64,000 nt of DNA. It comes from Pseudomonas fluorescens. Lineage in GTDB: Bacteria; Pseudomonadota; Gammaproteobacteria; Pseudomonadales; Pseudomonadaceae. This document shows positions 56,092-64,000 of the stretch, piece after piece (position 1 is the stretch's first letter; the number at the start of each line of letters is the position of its first letter). The notes under the pieces were generated by a model, which made no database searches, was not told the origin of the DNA, and saw only the letters and a list, made by a program, of their open reading frames with translations. The stretch spans positions 1,550,001 through 1,614,000 of the forward strand of contig NZ_CP148752.1 of assembly GCF_040448305.1 (NCBI RefSeq), read 5' to 3'. Both the position numbers and the translations under genes were made by a program.

Positions 56092-57435
56092 TCAGGGCTG
56101 AACCACAGCCCCCGGTACCAACGGCAATTCCAGGCTGGCAATAAACCCGCCTTCCGGGTGATTGGCCAGCACCAGGCTGCCGCCATGTCGCTCCGCCGCG
56201 CGCCGGGCGATGGCCAAGCCCAGGCCGTGTCCGGCCGCGGTCTGCCCCGGCGCCCGATAGAACGGCTCACCGAGCTGGTTCAAATATTCGGCACTGACCC
56301 CCGGCCCGTGATCGCGCACGGTCACGACGATCCGCTCACCCTGGCGCAACGCCTGCATTTCGATCGGTAGGCCACCCACCGGATTGAAACGCTGGGCGTT
56401 GCGCAGCAGATTGTCGACGGCCCGTTCGATCATGGTCGGCCAGCCCTTCAGATTCAGTTGCGATTCGGCTTCGAGGTGGACCAGTTGCTCGGGTGAACCG
56501 AGTTGCGCATCCTTTTGCAAGCTATTGAGCAAGGCGTTCAGGTCCACCTCTTCGGCACTGGCGTTATCGGAGTCGACCCGCGCCAATACCAGGATTTCGC
56601 TGATCAGCGCTTCCAGTCGGTCGCACTCGCGGGTCAGGCGCGGCCACAGTTGTTCCCGTTCTTGCGGAGTGGCCCGTTCGGCCAGCGCCAGCGCGATACG
56701 CAGACGGGCGAGGGGCGAACGCAATTCGTGGGACACATCCCGCAGCAGTTGCCGCTGACTGCCAATCAGGCTTTGCAGGCGCGCGCCCATGCGGTTGAAG
56801 TCGTTGGCCAGGACGCCGAACTCATCGCGACGGTTGGCCAGTTTGACCAGGCTGTTCTGTTGATAGGTGGTTTGGCCAAGGTCATGCACCGCGCCACGCA
56901 GACGGCTGAGCGGGCGAGTGATGGAAAAGGTCACCAGCAGGCTGAACAGGGTCAGCACCACCAGGGCGATTCCCAGGGCACTCAGCGGCCAGAGCAGGCT
57001 CTCGCGGTGCCAGGCGTTCAGTTCCGGATGCGGGATGCGGTAGATGAACAGGTAGGTGTCACCGGTTTTTTCGCTGGTGAACTCATCGGTCAGACGCCGC
57101 CATGGTAGGCGCCGGTCATCGTTGTTCTGGCGCGCTTCAAAGGCCGCCGCACGTTTGGGAAAGGTGCCGCGCACCACCGGATCGCCGCTTTCGTTAAGCA
57201 CCTGAACGTCGATGTGATACTGGCGTTTGCGTTGCTGGAGAATGTCCTGGGCGGCGTCTTCACCCTGGCTTTCGTAGGTTTGCGTCCACTCTTCGGCCAG
57301 CGTGTTGAGGCCCGGGTGGCGGCTGAGAATCCAGGCGTCCTGGTTGAGCATGTGCCCGAGCAGGATGGAAAGCCCTGCAACCAGAGCGATGGCCAGCCAG
57401 AAGCTGGCCAGGATACGCCAGAACAATGAACGCAC
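56092..57435 (-). CDS. cpxA: Sensor histidine kinase, CpxA-like
   Basis: It encodes 447 residues from GTG 57435 (GAGG upstream; VRSLFWRILASFWLA). Two membrane segments enclose a periplasmic sensor of about 130 residues, then HAMP, the phosphorylation site RDVSHELRSPLARLR and the ATPase motifs VDNLLRNAQRFNP, DHGPGVS and GHGLGLAIARRAA. It should phosphorylate the CpxR-like regulator. The cluster order, response regulator, Spy-like protein and kinase, matches PA3204-PA3206. A REPIN separates it from the Spy-like gene. Confidence 0.9.
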   Translation of the reverse strand: MRSLFWRILASFWLAIALVAGLSILLGHMLNQDAWILSRHPGLNTLAEEWTQTYESQGEDAAQDILQQRKRQYHIDVQVLNESGDPVVRGTFPKRAAAFEARQNNDDRRLPWRRLTDEFTSEKTGDTYLFIYRIPHPELNAWHRESLLWPLSALGIALVVLTLFSLLVTFSITRPLSRLRGAVHDLGQTTYQQNSLVKLANRRDEFGVLANDFNRMGARLQSLIGSQRQLLRDVSHELRSPLARLRIALALAERATPQEREQLWPRLTRECDRLEALISEILVLARVDSDNASAEEVDLNALLNSLQKDAQLGSPEQLVHLEAESQLNLKGWPTMIERAVDNLLRNAQRFNPVGGLPIEMQALRQGERIVVTVRDHGPGVSAEYLNQLGEPFYRAPGQTAAGHGLGLAIARRAAERHGGSLVLANHPEGGFIASLELPLVPGAVVQP

Positions 57436-57464
57436 GGAAAATCCTCGAACGATCACAAATCCAT

Positions 57465-57551
57465 GTGGGAGCGAGCCTGCTCGCGATGGCGGTCTTTCAG
57501 TCACGTTGATGTTGAACGTGCTGACGCTATCGCGAGCAGGCTCGCTCCCAC
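57465..57551. repeat. REPIN inside the cpx-like cluster
   Basis: Inverted arms of the GTGGGAGCGAGCCTGCTCGCGAT type, between the kinase and the Spy-like gene. It begins 29 bp upstream of the kinase start codon. Confidence 0.93.
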
Positions 57552-57609
57552 AGTGAGTTGTGTGGTGTCAGGCCCAGCGGTGAAAACCGTTGGGCCCGGG
57601 GTTAGCGCA

Positions 57610-58059
57610 TTATTGCGCCTTTTGCGGTTGTTGCGCTTTCCAGGCCTTGAACTCGGTCCACTCGGCGCGGCGTTCAGCCTGTTTTTTCTGGATCTCGTCG
57701 AATTTCTTTTGTTGATCCGGTTTCAGCAAGGCGCGCACGTCCGCTTCAGCCTTCTTGTGGTTGGCGGCCATCTCGTCCTTCATGGCTTTCTGGTCGGCTG
57801 GCGGGAGTTTCTCCAGGTACTTATCGACCAGTTGCTTACGCTCGTGCATCTGCTCGCCCATGATCTTGCGGATCTGCTCGCGCTGTTCGCGGCTCAGGTC
57901 CAGTTCACTGTACGGGCCTTTGCCGTGCATGCCGTGCATCTGACCGCCGTGGCGCGAACCGTCCATCGACCCATCCATGGGGCCAGCGCCTTCAGGCATG
58001 GCCATGGCAACGGTCGGCAGGGCAGCAGCGAACATCAGAGCGATAAGAGTCTTGCGCAT
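57610..58059 (-). CDS. Spy/CpxP-like periplasmic protein
   Basis: It encodes 149 residues from ATG 58059, giving the signal peptide MRKTLIALMFAAALPTVAMA. The mature part has a Met/His-rich segment (GGQMHGMHGK) and two LTxxQ-like motifs (LDLSREQREQIRKIM and ALLKPDQQKKFDE), as in the CpxP/Spy chaperone family; it ends in a Gln-rich tail. It probably senses or buffers misfolded proteins or metals in the periplasm and modulates the kinase. Confidence 0.88.
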   Translation of the reverse strand: MRKTLIALMFAAALPTVAMAMPEGAGPMDGSMDGSRHGGQMHGMHGKGPYSELDLSREQREQIRKIMGEQMHERKQLVDKYLEKLPPADQKAMKDEMAANHKKAEADVRALLKPDQQKKFDEIQKKQAERRAEWTEFKAWKAQQPQKAQ

Positions 58060-58201
58060 GGTGTATCTCCTTGTCTCGTTCCCGGTACGTTCCGGATGAG
58101 TACAGATTACGCAGATCAAGGTCAGCGGCGGTCAGCGGAGGGTAAAGCTTTGGTAAACATGATTTTCGGCTGACCTGACAAAGCGGCAGCTCCTACGGGG
58201 T

Positions 58202-58879
58202 TCAGAGGCTGTAGTAATAGCCGCGGCTGCGCAGGGCAACGATGCGCGGTCGGCCATCGGGGTGTGGGCCGATCTTCTTGCGCAGGTTGCTGACGTGCAT
58301 GTCCAGGCTGCGGTCGTACAGGGTCAGCTTGCGGCCGAGGGCGATCTGCGCCAGTTCCTGTTTGTCCAGGGGTTCGCCGGGTTGCTTGAGCAAGGCTTCC
58401 AGCAGGCGGCTTTCGGAGACGGTGAGGGTGAATTCCTGTTCGTCGATGCTGACCACACCGCGCACCGGGCTGAAACACAGGTCGCCCAGTTGCATCTGGC
58501 TGGACACCGCTGCCGGGTGGCTACGGCGCAGGACTGCGCGCAGGCGGGCGGTCAGTTCCCGTGGATCGCAGGGTTTGGCCAGGTAATCGTCGGCGCCGAG
58601 CTCCAGGCCGAGGATACGGTCCAGGGGCTCGCCCCGGGCCGAGAGCATCAGCACCGGCAAATCCGGGTGGTCGCTGCGCAACTGCTTGAGCAGTTCCAGG
58701 CCGCTGCCATCGGGCAACATCACATCCAGCACTACGGCCGCCGGGGCGGTTTCGGCCAGCGCGCGGCGTGCGCTCTGGCCGTCGTGACAGGCACGTACCT
58801 GAAACCCTTCCTGGCTCAGCCAACTGCTCAGGAGCTCACACAGTTCCTGGTCATCATCAATAAGTAACAGCTCGCTCAT
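58202..58879 (-). CDS. cpxR: OmpR-type response regulator, CpxR-like
   Basis: It encodes 225 residues. The receiver domain holds the acidic pair (IDDDQELCELL), the phospho-Asp (AVVLDVMLPDGSG) and the Lys (LAKPCDPRELTARL); the C-terminal winged helix ends in MHVSNLRKKIGPHPDGRPRIVALRSRGYYY. It acts with the kinase at 56092-57435. An upstream gene ends 7 bp before its start, so it is not the first gene of the operon. Confidence 0.92.
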   Translation of the reverse strand: MSELLLIDDDQELCELLSSWLSQEGFQVRACHDGQSARRALAETAPAAVVLDVMLPDGSGLELLKQLRSDHPDLPVLMLSARGEPLDRILGLELGADDYLAKPCDPRELTARLRAVLRRSHPAAVSSQMQLGDLCFSPVRGVVSIDEQEFTLTVSESRLLEALLKQPGEPLDKQELAQIALGRKLTLYDRSLDMHVSNLRKKIGPHPDGRPRIVALRSRGYYYSL

Positions 58880-58886
58880 GACTCAC

Positions 58887-59300
58887 TCAATTTAGCCATT
58901 GTCGACGTTTTCGACTTGCTCCACTGGCGAAGATACCGCAGAGCAGAGCCAATAGCGCTACCCCGGCGCCAATGACGAACCATTGTTGCTGGTCGGTCAG
59001 CAGGCGCGGCAGCGGACTGCTGGCCTGGGCTTCCTTGAGTTGCAGCTTCAACCGCTGGTTCTCCTGGCGCAACCGGGCCAGCAGCGGGCTTTCGCGTTCG
59101 CTCTCGGCAGTTTGCAATTGCTTGTTCAGATCTTCCCGTTGCCGTTCGCTTTCTTTCAAGCGTTGCTGCAGCTCGGTGATCTGGCTGCCGGCGCTCAAGG
59201 ACAGAGGCGTCGAATTGCCACCCTCGGCGTATTCTTCACCGTGGGCGGGCGCCCCGATCGACAACGTGACCAACATCAGACACAACGGACCCTTGCGCAT
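58887..59300 (-). CDS. Membrane-anchored coiled-coil protein upstream of cpxR
   Basis: It encodes 137 residues from ATG 59300 (AGGAG upstream). The N-terminus is a signal peptide (MRKGPLCLMLVTLSIGAPAHG), then a coiled coil (about residues 40-95, ITELQQRLKESERQREDLNKQLQ) and a C-terminal membrane segment (WFVIGAGVALLALLCGIFA). Function unknown; it is the first gene of the cpx-like operon and perhaps part of its sensing. A perfect hairpin precedes it. Confidence 0.75.
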   Translation of the reverse strand: MRKGPLCLMLVTLSIGAPAHGEEYAEGGNSTPLSLSAGSQITELQQRLKESERQREDLNKQLQTAESERESPLLARLRQENQRLKLQLKEAQASSPLPRLLTDQQQWFVIGAGVALLALLCGIFASGASRKRRQWLN

Positions 59301-59314
59301 GGCGACTCCTGGTT

Positions 59315-59330
59315 CCAATACGAGTATTGG
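59315..59330 (-). promoter_or_regulatory. Perfect 7-bp inverted repeat before the cpx-like operon
   Basis: CCAATAC-GA-GTATTGG, immediately upstream of the Shine-Dalgarno site of the 137-residue gene. It could be an operator or a 5' mRNA hairpin (inference). Confidence 0.5.
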
Positions 59331-59423
59331 GGAAGTTGTCGGCCGGCAAACGAGAATAATGAGCGATTGAGAACGCGATGAACCGATATGGTTCACCGCG
59401 TGGGGGCAGTTGAAAGAAGAAAG

Positions 59424-59723
59424 TTACGGAAGGACTTGCTTGAACGGCTTGACCAGCACGTTGGCGTAGACGCCTGCGGCGATGTACGGATCGGCGTCGG
59501 CCCAGGCCTGGGCAGCGCTCAGGGAGTCGAATTCGGCGACGATCAGGCTGCCGGTGAAACCCGCAGCGCCCGGATCATTGCTGTCGATCGCCGGGTGTGG
59601 GCCGGCCAATACGATGCGACCTTCGCCCTTGAGCACTTGCAGGCGCTCGAGGTGTGCAGGCCGTGCGGCCAGGCGGGCTTCCAGGGAGTTGGCGACGTCT
59701 GTGGCAATGATTGCGTAAAGCAT
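59424..59723 (-). CDS. yciI: YciI family protein
   Basis: It encodes 99 residues, MLYAIIATDVANSLEARLAARPAHLERLQVLKGEGRIVLAGPHPA ... GSLIVAEFDSLSAAQAWADADPY. This is the YciI-like fold with the conserved His (RPAHL) and Asp (ADADPY). It is ferredoxin-like and possibly enzymatic; the substrate is unknown. It is 1 bp from yciB on the same strand, so they form a unit. Confidence 0.92.
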   Translation of the reverse strand: MLYAIIATDVANSLEARLAARPAHLERLQVLKGEGRIVLAGPHPAIDSNDPGAAGFTGSLIVAEFDSLSAAQAWADADPYIAAGVYANVLVKPFKQVLP

Positions 59724-59724
59724 G

Positions 59725-60321
59725 TCAGTCCTCGGTTTTAGGCGATGTGGTATCGGCGTCGTGCAGATGGCGGGACAGGTAGATGCCCTGGCCGACCAGG
59801 AACAGCAAAGTCATGCCCAGGCTGCCGAAGACCTTGAAGTCGACCCAGTAGCTCTGGAAGGTGAACGCAACAAACAGGTTGGCGGCACCGCAAAACAGGA
59901 AGAAGGCGATCCAGGCGATGTTCAGGCGCGTCCAGACCGGCTCCGGCAGGGTCAGCGCGTGGCCCATGATGCGCTTGATCAGCAGGCTGTCACCGACGAA
60001 GTGGCTACCGATGAACGCCAGGGCGAACAGCCAGTTGACCACCGGGGCTTTCCACTTCAGGAACGTCTCGCTGTGGAACGCCAGGGTCAGGCTGCCGAAG
60101 ACCAGGCAGGCGATCAGGGTCAGCCACTGGCTCTTCTCCAGCTTGCGCTGCTTGATGAACAGTGTGCCGTAGACCGCCAGGGAACTGACGATCAGCATCG
60201 CGGTGGCGCTGTAGATACCGCCTACAGTGACCTCATGACCGGCGATGTCGACGACCCGTGGATCGATTTTGAAGACGATGAAAAACAGCAGGAGCGGGAT
60301 GAAATCGATGAATTGTTTCAC
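59725..60321 (-). CDS. yciB: Septation / inner-membrane protein YciB
   Basis: It encodes 198 residues from GTG 60321; the first residues VKQFIDFIPLLLFFIVFKIDPRVVDIAGHEVTVGGIYSATAML are the family signature. Five membrane segments. Needed for normal septation and envelope growth in relatives. It diverges from rnm with an 87-bp gap. Confidence 0.93.
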   Translation of the reverse strand: MKQFIDFIPLLLFFIVFKIDPRVVDIAGHEVTVGGIYSATAMLIVSSLAVYGTLFIKQRKLEKSQWLTLIACLVFGSLTLAFHSETFLKWKAPVVNWLFALAFIGSHFVGDSLLIKRIMGHALTLPEPVWTRLNIAWIAFFLFCGAANLFVAFTFQSYWVDFKVFGSLGMTLLFLVGQGIYLSRHLHDADTTSPKTED

Positions 60322-60408
60322 AGTGGCAGCCAGAAGCAGGATGTGGCGGCATAATAACAAACATATGGGCGCGCGATAGCGCCAGCTGATTTGAGGTTAC
60401 AAAGCCCT

Positions 60409-61272
60409 GTGAATGTTGATTTGCACTGCCATAGCACGGCCTCCGATGGCGCCCTGGCGCCTGCGGTTCTGGTGGCGCGGGCGTTCGAGAAAGGCGTGCG
60501 AGTCCTGGCCTTGACCGATCACGACACCCTCGAGGGCCTCGACGAGGCCCGGCACGCGGCTACCGCGCTGGGGATGCAACTGGTCAACGGCGTCGAATTG
60601 TCCTGCACCTGGGGCGGCGCGACCATTCATGTCCTGGGCTACGGTTTTGACGTGAACGCCGCGCCGTTGGTCGAGGCCATCGCCAGATTGCATGATGGCC
60701 GCTGGCTACGCTCCGAGGAAATCAGCCGCAAACTGGCGCTCAAAGGCATGCCGGGGGCGCTGGAGGGTGCCCGGCAGATCCAGCAGGAGTTGGGCGACAG
60801 CGGTAACGCGCCGGCCCGCCCGCATTTCGCCGACTGGATGGTGCGTGAAGGTTTCGTCAAGGACCGCGCGGAGGCGTTCCGCAAATGGCTGGGCGCCGGC
60901 AAGCTGGGCGACGTCAAGCAACACTGGCCGACCCTGGAAGAAACCGTCGAAACCCTGCGCGCAGCCAAGGCCTGGGTCAGCCTGGCACACCCATGGCACT
61001 ATGAATTCACGCGCAGCAAGCGACGTCGTCTGATTGCCGACTATATTCAAGCAGGGGGCCACGCCATCGAAGTGGTCAATGGTTACCAGCCTGCCGAGCA
61101 AGTGGGCAGCCTGGCCATTCTGGCCCGCGAGTTCGGTCTGCTGGTCAGCGCCGGCAGTGATTTTCATGGCCCTGGAGGCTGGTCGGAGATCGGTGAATAC
61201 CGGTCACTCCCGGAGGATCTGCCGCCGCTATGGTGTCGATTCAAACATGACCCAGTTATTGCCGCCGTCTGA
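60409..61272 (+). CDS. rnm: PHP-domain 5'-3' exoribonuclease (Rnm/TrpH type)
   Basis: It encodes 287 residues from GTG 60409 (VNVDLHCHSTASDGALAP). The PHP metal motifs are visible: DLHCHSTASDG, LTDHDT, GVELSC, LAHPWHY and GSDFHGPG. In E. coli, Rnm/TrpH (RNase AM) matures 5' ends of rRNA and degrades small RNA fragments. The YciO gene begins 14 bp downstream, so it is probably an operon with yciO and scpAB. Confidence 0.93.
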   Translation: MNVDLHCHSTASDGALAPAVLVARAFEKGVRVLALTDHDTLEGLDEARHAATALGMQLVNGVELSCTWGGATIHVLGYGFDVNAAPLVEAIARLHDGRWLRSEEISRKLALKGMPGALEGARQIQQELGDSGNAPARPHFADWMVREGFVKDRAEAFRKWLGAGKLGDVKQHWPTLEETVETLRAAKAWVSLAHPWHYEFTRSKRRRLIADYIQAGGHAIEVVNGYQPAEQVGSLAILAREFGLLVSAGSDFHGPGGWSEIGEYRSLPEDLPPLWCRFKHDPVIAAV

Positions 61273-61285
61273 ACAGGTAGAGAAT

Positions 61286-61915
61286 GTGAGTCAATTTTTC
61301 CAGATTCATCCGGAAAACCCGCAAGCGCGCCTGATCAAACAGGCAGTCGAAATCATCCGCAAGGGCGGGGTGGTGATTTATCCCACGGACTCTTCCTACG
61401 CCATAGGTTGCCAGATCGGCGACAAGGTGGCCGTGGAGCGCGTTCGGCGCCTGCGGCAACTGGATGAGAAGCACAACTTCGCGCTGATCTGCAGCGACCT
61501 GTCACAACTGGGCCTGTTCGCCAAGATCGACACCGGCACGTTCCGTATCCTCAAGGCCCATCTGCCGGGACCGTATACCTTCATTCTCAACGCCACCCGC
61601 GAAGTACCGCGGCTGTTGTTGCACCCGAAGAAACGCACCATCGGCCTGCGTGTGCCGAGCCACCCGATTGCCCTGGCGCTACTGGCTGAACTGGGTGAAC
61701 CCTTGATGAGCGTGACCCTGATCATGCCAGGCGATGAAGATCCGTTGAGCGACCCGCACGAAATGCGCCAGTTGCTCGAACACCAGGTCGATCTGATCAT
61801 CGACGGCGGTTTCGGCGGGATCAAGGCGTCCACCGTGATCAGCCTCGCCGACGGCGAGCCGGAAGTCATTCGCGTTGGTTGCGGCGACCCTGCGCCGTTC
61901 ATGGTCGAGGCCTAG
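61286..61915 (+). CDS. yciO: YciO/Sua5/YrdC family protein
   Basis: It encodes 209 residues from GTG 61286 (VSQFFQIHPENPQARLIKQAV), which is the family's usual N-terminus; an upstream ATG at 61247 would overlap rnm. The Sua5/YrdC core reads GGVVIYPTDSSYAIGCQ, KHNFALICSDLSQLGLFA, LPGPYTFILNATREVP and KRTIGLRVPSH. The paralogue TsaC/Sua5 makes threonylcarbamoyl-AMP for tRNA; YciO itself is less defined. The stop is followed directly by the scpA ATG. Confidence 0.9.
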   Translation: MSQFFQIHPENPQARLIKQAVEIIRKGGVVIYPTDSSYAIGCQIGDKVAVERVRRLRQLDEKHNFALICSDLSQLGLFAKIDTGTFRILKAHLPGPYTFILNATREVPRLLLHPKKRTIGLRVPSHPIALALLAELGEPLMSVTLIMPGDEDPLSDPHEMRQLLEHQVDLIIDGGFGGIKASTVISLADGEPEVIRVGCGDPAPFMVEA

Positions 61916-62734
61916 ATGTCCGCAGTAGAGCCCGTCGACAGTCAGGCCGGAGCCCAGCAGGAGCTGCCCTTCGCCATGGTCTATGGCCAGGCGGTCATGG
62001 AAATGCCGCTGGACCTTTACATCCCGCCGGATGCCCTCGAGGTCTTTCTCGAGGCGTTCGAAGGCCCGCTCGACCTGCTGCTGTACCTGATCCGCAAACA
62101 GAACATCAACATCCTCGACATCCCGGTGGCGGAAATCACTCGCCAGTACATGGGCTACGTCGAGTTGATGCAGTCGGTGCGCCTGGAACTGGCCGCCGAG
62201 TACCTGGTGATGGCCGCGATGCTGGCCGAGATCAAGTCGCGGATGCTGCTGCCACGGGCCGAAACCGTCGAAGACGAAGAGGAAGACCCGCGCGCCGAAC
62301 TGATCCGCCGCTTGCAGGAGTACGAGCGTTTCAAGGCTGCCGCCGAAGGCATCGACGGCCTGAGTCGCGTCGGTCGTGATGTGGTGGTGCCCAAGCTTGA
62401 CGCTCCGGAGGCCCGGGCGCGCAAGCTGCTACCAGACGTGCGTCTTTCCGAGTTGCTGCTGTCGATGGCCGAGGTCTTGCGCCGTGGCGACATGTTTGAG
62501 AGCCATCAGGTCAGCCGCGAGGCGCTATCGACCCGTGAACGCATGAGTGATGTGCTGGAGCGCCTCAAGGGCGGCGGTTTCGTGCCGTTTGTCGAGCTGT
62601 TCACCGCAGAAGAAGGGCGCCTGGGGGTGGTGGTGACCTTCATGGCGATCCTTGAATTGGTCAAGGAATCGCTGGTCGAGCTGGTGCAGAATGAGCCATT
62701 TGCCGCGATCCACGTGCGAGCCCGAGCCGAATAA
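61916..62734 (+). CDS. scpA: Segregation and condensation protein A
   Basis: It encodes 272 residues from an ATG that abuts the yciO stop. After an N-terminal extension of about 40 residues comes the ScpA start LEAFEGPLDLLLYLIRKQNINILDIPVAEITRQYMGYVELMQ; the C-terminus (LGVVVTFMAILELVKESLVELVQNEPFAAIHV) is the winged-helix end. It forms the Smc-ScpAB complex with ScpB. Operon with scpB. Confidence 0.95.
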   Translation: MSAVEPVDSQAGAQQELPFAMVYGQAVMEMPLDLYIPPDALEVFLEAFEGPLDLLLYLIRKQNINILDIPVAEITRQYMGYVELMQSVRLELAAEYLVMAAMLAEIKSRMLLPRAETVEDEEEDPRAELIRRLQEYERFKAAAEGIDGLSRVGRDVVVPKLDAPEARARKLLPDVRLSELLLSMAEVLRRGDMFESHQVSREALSTRERMSDVLERLKGGGFVPFVELFTAEEGRLGVVVTFMAILELVKESLVELVQNEPFAAIHVRARAE

Positions 62735-62745
62735 CGAGTCGAAAC

Positions 62746-63735
62746 ATGAACCTGACTGAACCCCGCGATCTGGCACCCTTGCTTGAAGCCTTTCTGTTGG
62801 CCTCGGGAAAGCCGCAATCTTTGGAAAGCCTGTTCGAACTCTTCGAGGAGGGCGAGCGCCCGGAACCGCCGGTCTTCAAGAAGGCCCTGACGATTCTCGC
62901 CAAGTCCTGCGATGGCCGCGCGTTTGAACTCAAGGAAGTGGCCTCGGGGTATCGCCTGCAAATTCGCGAGAAGTTTGCGCCTTGGGTCGGGCGCCTGTGG
63001 GAAGAGCGCCCGCAGCGTTACTCCCGTGCCATGCTGGAAACCATGGCGCTGATCGCCTATCGCCAGCCGATCACCCGTGGCGAAATCGAAGACGTGCGGG
63101 GCGTGGCGGTCAACAGCAACATCGTCAAGACCTTGATGGAGCGCGAGTGGATCCGCATCGTCGGCTACCGCGACGTGCCCGGCAAACCGGCGATGTTCGC
63201 CACCACCAAGGCGTTCCTCGATCACTTCAACCTGAAGAACCTCGACGACCTGCCACCGTTGGCGGAGCTGCGCGAGCTGGAACCGGATCCGGTGCTCGAC
63301 TTCGACGACGCGCCGGTGCCCGCAGCCCTGCAAGAGCTGGCCGATGCCAGCGCTGAGCCGGAGGAGCCGAAGGAAGAGACCAGTTTCCACACGCTGTTGC
63401 TGGAACTGGACAGTATGGAAGAGGGGATCAAGACCGACTTCGACGATTTGTTGCGTGATGGCGCGCCGCCTGAGTTCGATCCGGAGCAACCGGTTATCGA
63501 GCCAGAAGTCGAAGCGGCACAGCCCGAGCCTGAACCGGAAGGCGAGCCTGAGCCGGACATTGAACCGGAGCAGGACGACGACATCCTCGGCGTTGCCGAA
63601 GCCCGGGAAAAACTCCTGGCCGCGGTTGCCGCCCTCGAACAGCCGAAACCCGAGCCGGAGCTGTCGGACGAAGAAGCCGAAGCCCAGGCCCTGGCCGAGG
63701 CCATCGAAGCAGAACGCCGCCAGTTCGAAGACTGA
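62746..63735 (+). CDS. scpB: Segregation and condensation protein B
   Basis: It encodes 329 residues. The two winged-helix units are visible (LAPLLEAFLLASGKPQSLESLFELFEEG and YSRAMLETMALIAYRQPITRGEIEDVRGVAVNSNIVKTLMEREWIRIVG). From about residue 185 the protein has a long acidic Glu/Pro tail (EPEVEAAQPEPEPEGEPEP), common in Pseudomonas ScpB. 11 bp separate it from scpA. The next gene lies outside the window. Confidence 0.95.
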   Translation: MNLTEPRDLAPLLEAFLLASGKPQSLESLFELFEEGERPEPPVFKKALTILAKSCDGRAFELKEVASGYRLQIREKFAPWVGRLWEERPQRYSRAMLETMALIAYRQPITRGEIEDVRGVAVNSNIVKTLMEREWIRIVGYRDVPGKPAMFATTKAFLDHFNLKNLDDLPPLAELRELEPDPVLDFDDAPVPAALQELADASAEPEEPKEETSFHTLLLELDSMEEGIKTDFDDLLRDGAPPEFDPEQPVIEPEVEAAQPEPEPEGEPEPDIEPEQDDDILGVAEAREKLLAAVAALEQPKPEPELSDEEAEAQALAEAIEAERRQFED

Positions 63736-63765
63736 TACGATTCTCATGAACAATGGAGATTCACT

Positions 63766-63852
63766 GTGGGAGCGAGCCTGCTCGCGATGGCGGCAGGTCA
63801 GTCACTTCGATGTTGGATGTGCCACCGTCATCGCGAGCAGGCTCGCTCCCAC
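63766..63852. repeat. REPIN after scpB
   Basis: Inverted arms of the GTGGGAGCGAGCCTGCTCGCGATGGCGG type, 30 bp past the scpB stop. Confidence 0.93.
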
Positions 63853-64000
63853 AAGGTTTGTGTCCATAAGCAAGCTGTGTGTCACCGGCCAGCGGAAAAA
63901 CAAATAACCTTGCCTTGATCAGCTAGTCTCTGATGCGCAAACGCCCTCATGCGCGTATGATTCGCGACCCTTCGGCGATCCCTTCGCCCAAGTACCCAGT
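63853..64000 (+). other. Right-end non-coding segment
   Basis: No gene is certain in the last 148 bp. It is probably the leader of the next gene. Many pseudomonads have rluB here, but its coding start is not visible. Confidence 0.3.

Noticed and set aside
1689..63852. REPIN series as CRISPR repeats
   Set aside because: They are inverted pairs scattered over 60 kb, not direct repeats with regular spacers, and no cas gene is present.
63957..64000. ATG at 63957 as start of the next gene
   Set aside because: Only 14 codons are visible, with no ribosome-binding site or known N-terminus.

Overview
The window is a piece of a Pseudomonas chromosome, most likely from the P. fluorescens group. This rests on gene content and order, not on a search: a gbuA/gbuR guanidinobutyrate locus beside a PA1414-like small gene, a complete lap adhesin locus (lapA, lapEBC, lapD, lapG), a cpx-like cluster next to trkH, and about ten copies of the short palindromic GTGGGAGC-type REP/REPIN repeats typical of fluorescent pseudomonads. 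GC is high except in part of 33-35 kb. I saw no tRNA, rRNA, transposase, phage gene or CRISPR array.

Layout. 1-8.7 kb: the 3' part of an SrmB-like DEAD-box helicase gene, several small envelope or unknown genes (DUF899, DUF6279 lipoprotein, TorF-type porin), the S1-domain protein CvfB and two exporters. 8.8-17.6 kb: a LysR regulator, a PA1414-like microprotein, an acyl-carrier-like protein lacking the attachment serine, a metallo-beta-lactamase-fold hydrolase, then the 4-guanidinobutyrate unit (gbuA, an NTF2-like protein, an NCS1 permease, a sodium/solute symporter) with divergent gbuR, and a DTW-domain tRNA modification gene. 17.7-43 kb: the lap locus. lapE-lapB-lapC encode the type I secretion channel. 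The divergent lapA encodes a 3144-residue adhesin with an exact 750-bp repeat array, a von Willebrand A domain and RTX repeats. lapD and lapG encode the c-di-GMP receptor and the protease that control release of the adhesin.

Between lapA and lapD lies an accessory block (32.7-40.3 kb): two convergent genes for Ig-like proteins without signal peptides, flanking an autotransporter gene whose signal peptide is out of frame at a run of eight T. The two Ig-like genes share an upstream module, a CTGT-N8-ACAG dyad and a CTTTAAATCA box separated by exactly 18 nt in both cases. This block is the least explained part of the window.

43-64 kb is mostly core: ybaN, a UPF0149 protein, recQ, a MarR regulator, an orphan FimV-like protein, a SelT/SelW-type protein, an EamA exporter with an AraC regulator, an LpxH-like phosphoesterase, an HD-domain protein, an Mpo1-like protein, a second AraC regulator, trkH, a nitroreductase, a cpx-like envelope-stress cluster, and a housekeeping run (yciI, yciB, rnm, yciO, scpA, scpB). 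Working picture: LapEBC exports LapA, LapD senses c-di-GMP and restrains LapG, and the block beside lapA may add further, possibly switchable, surface or secreted proteins.
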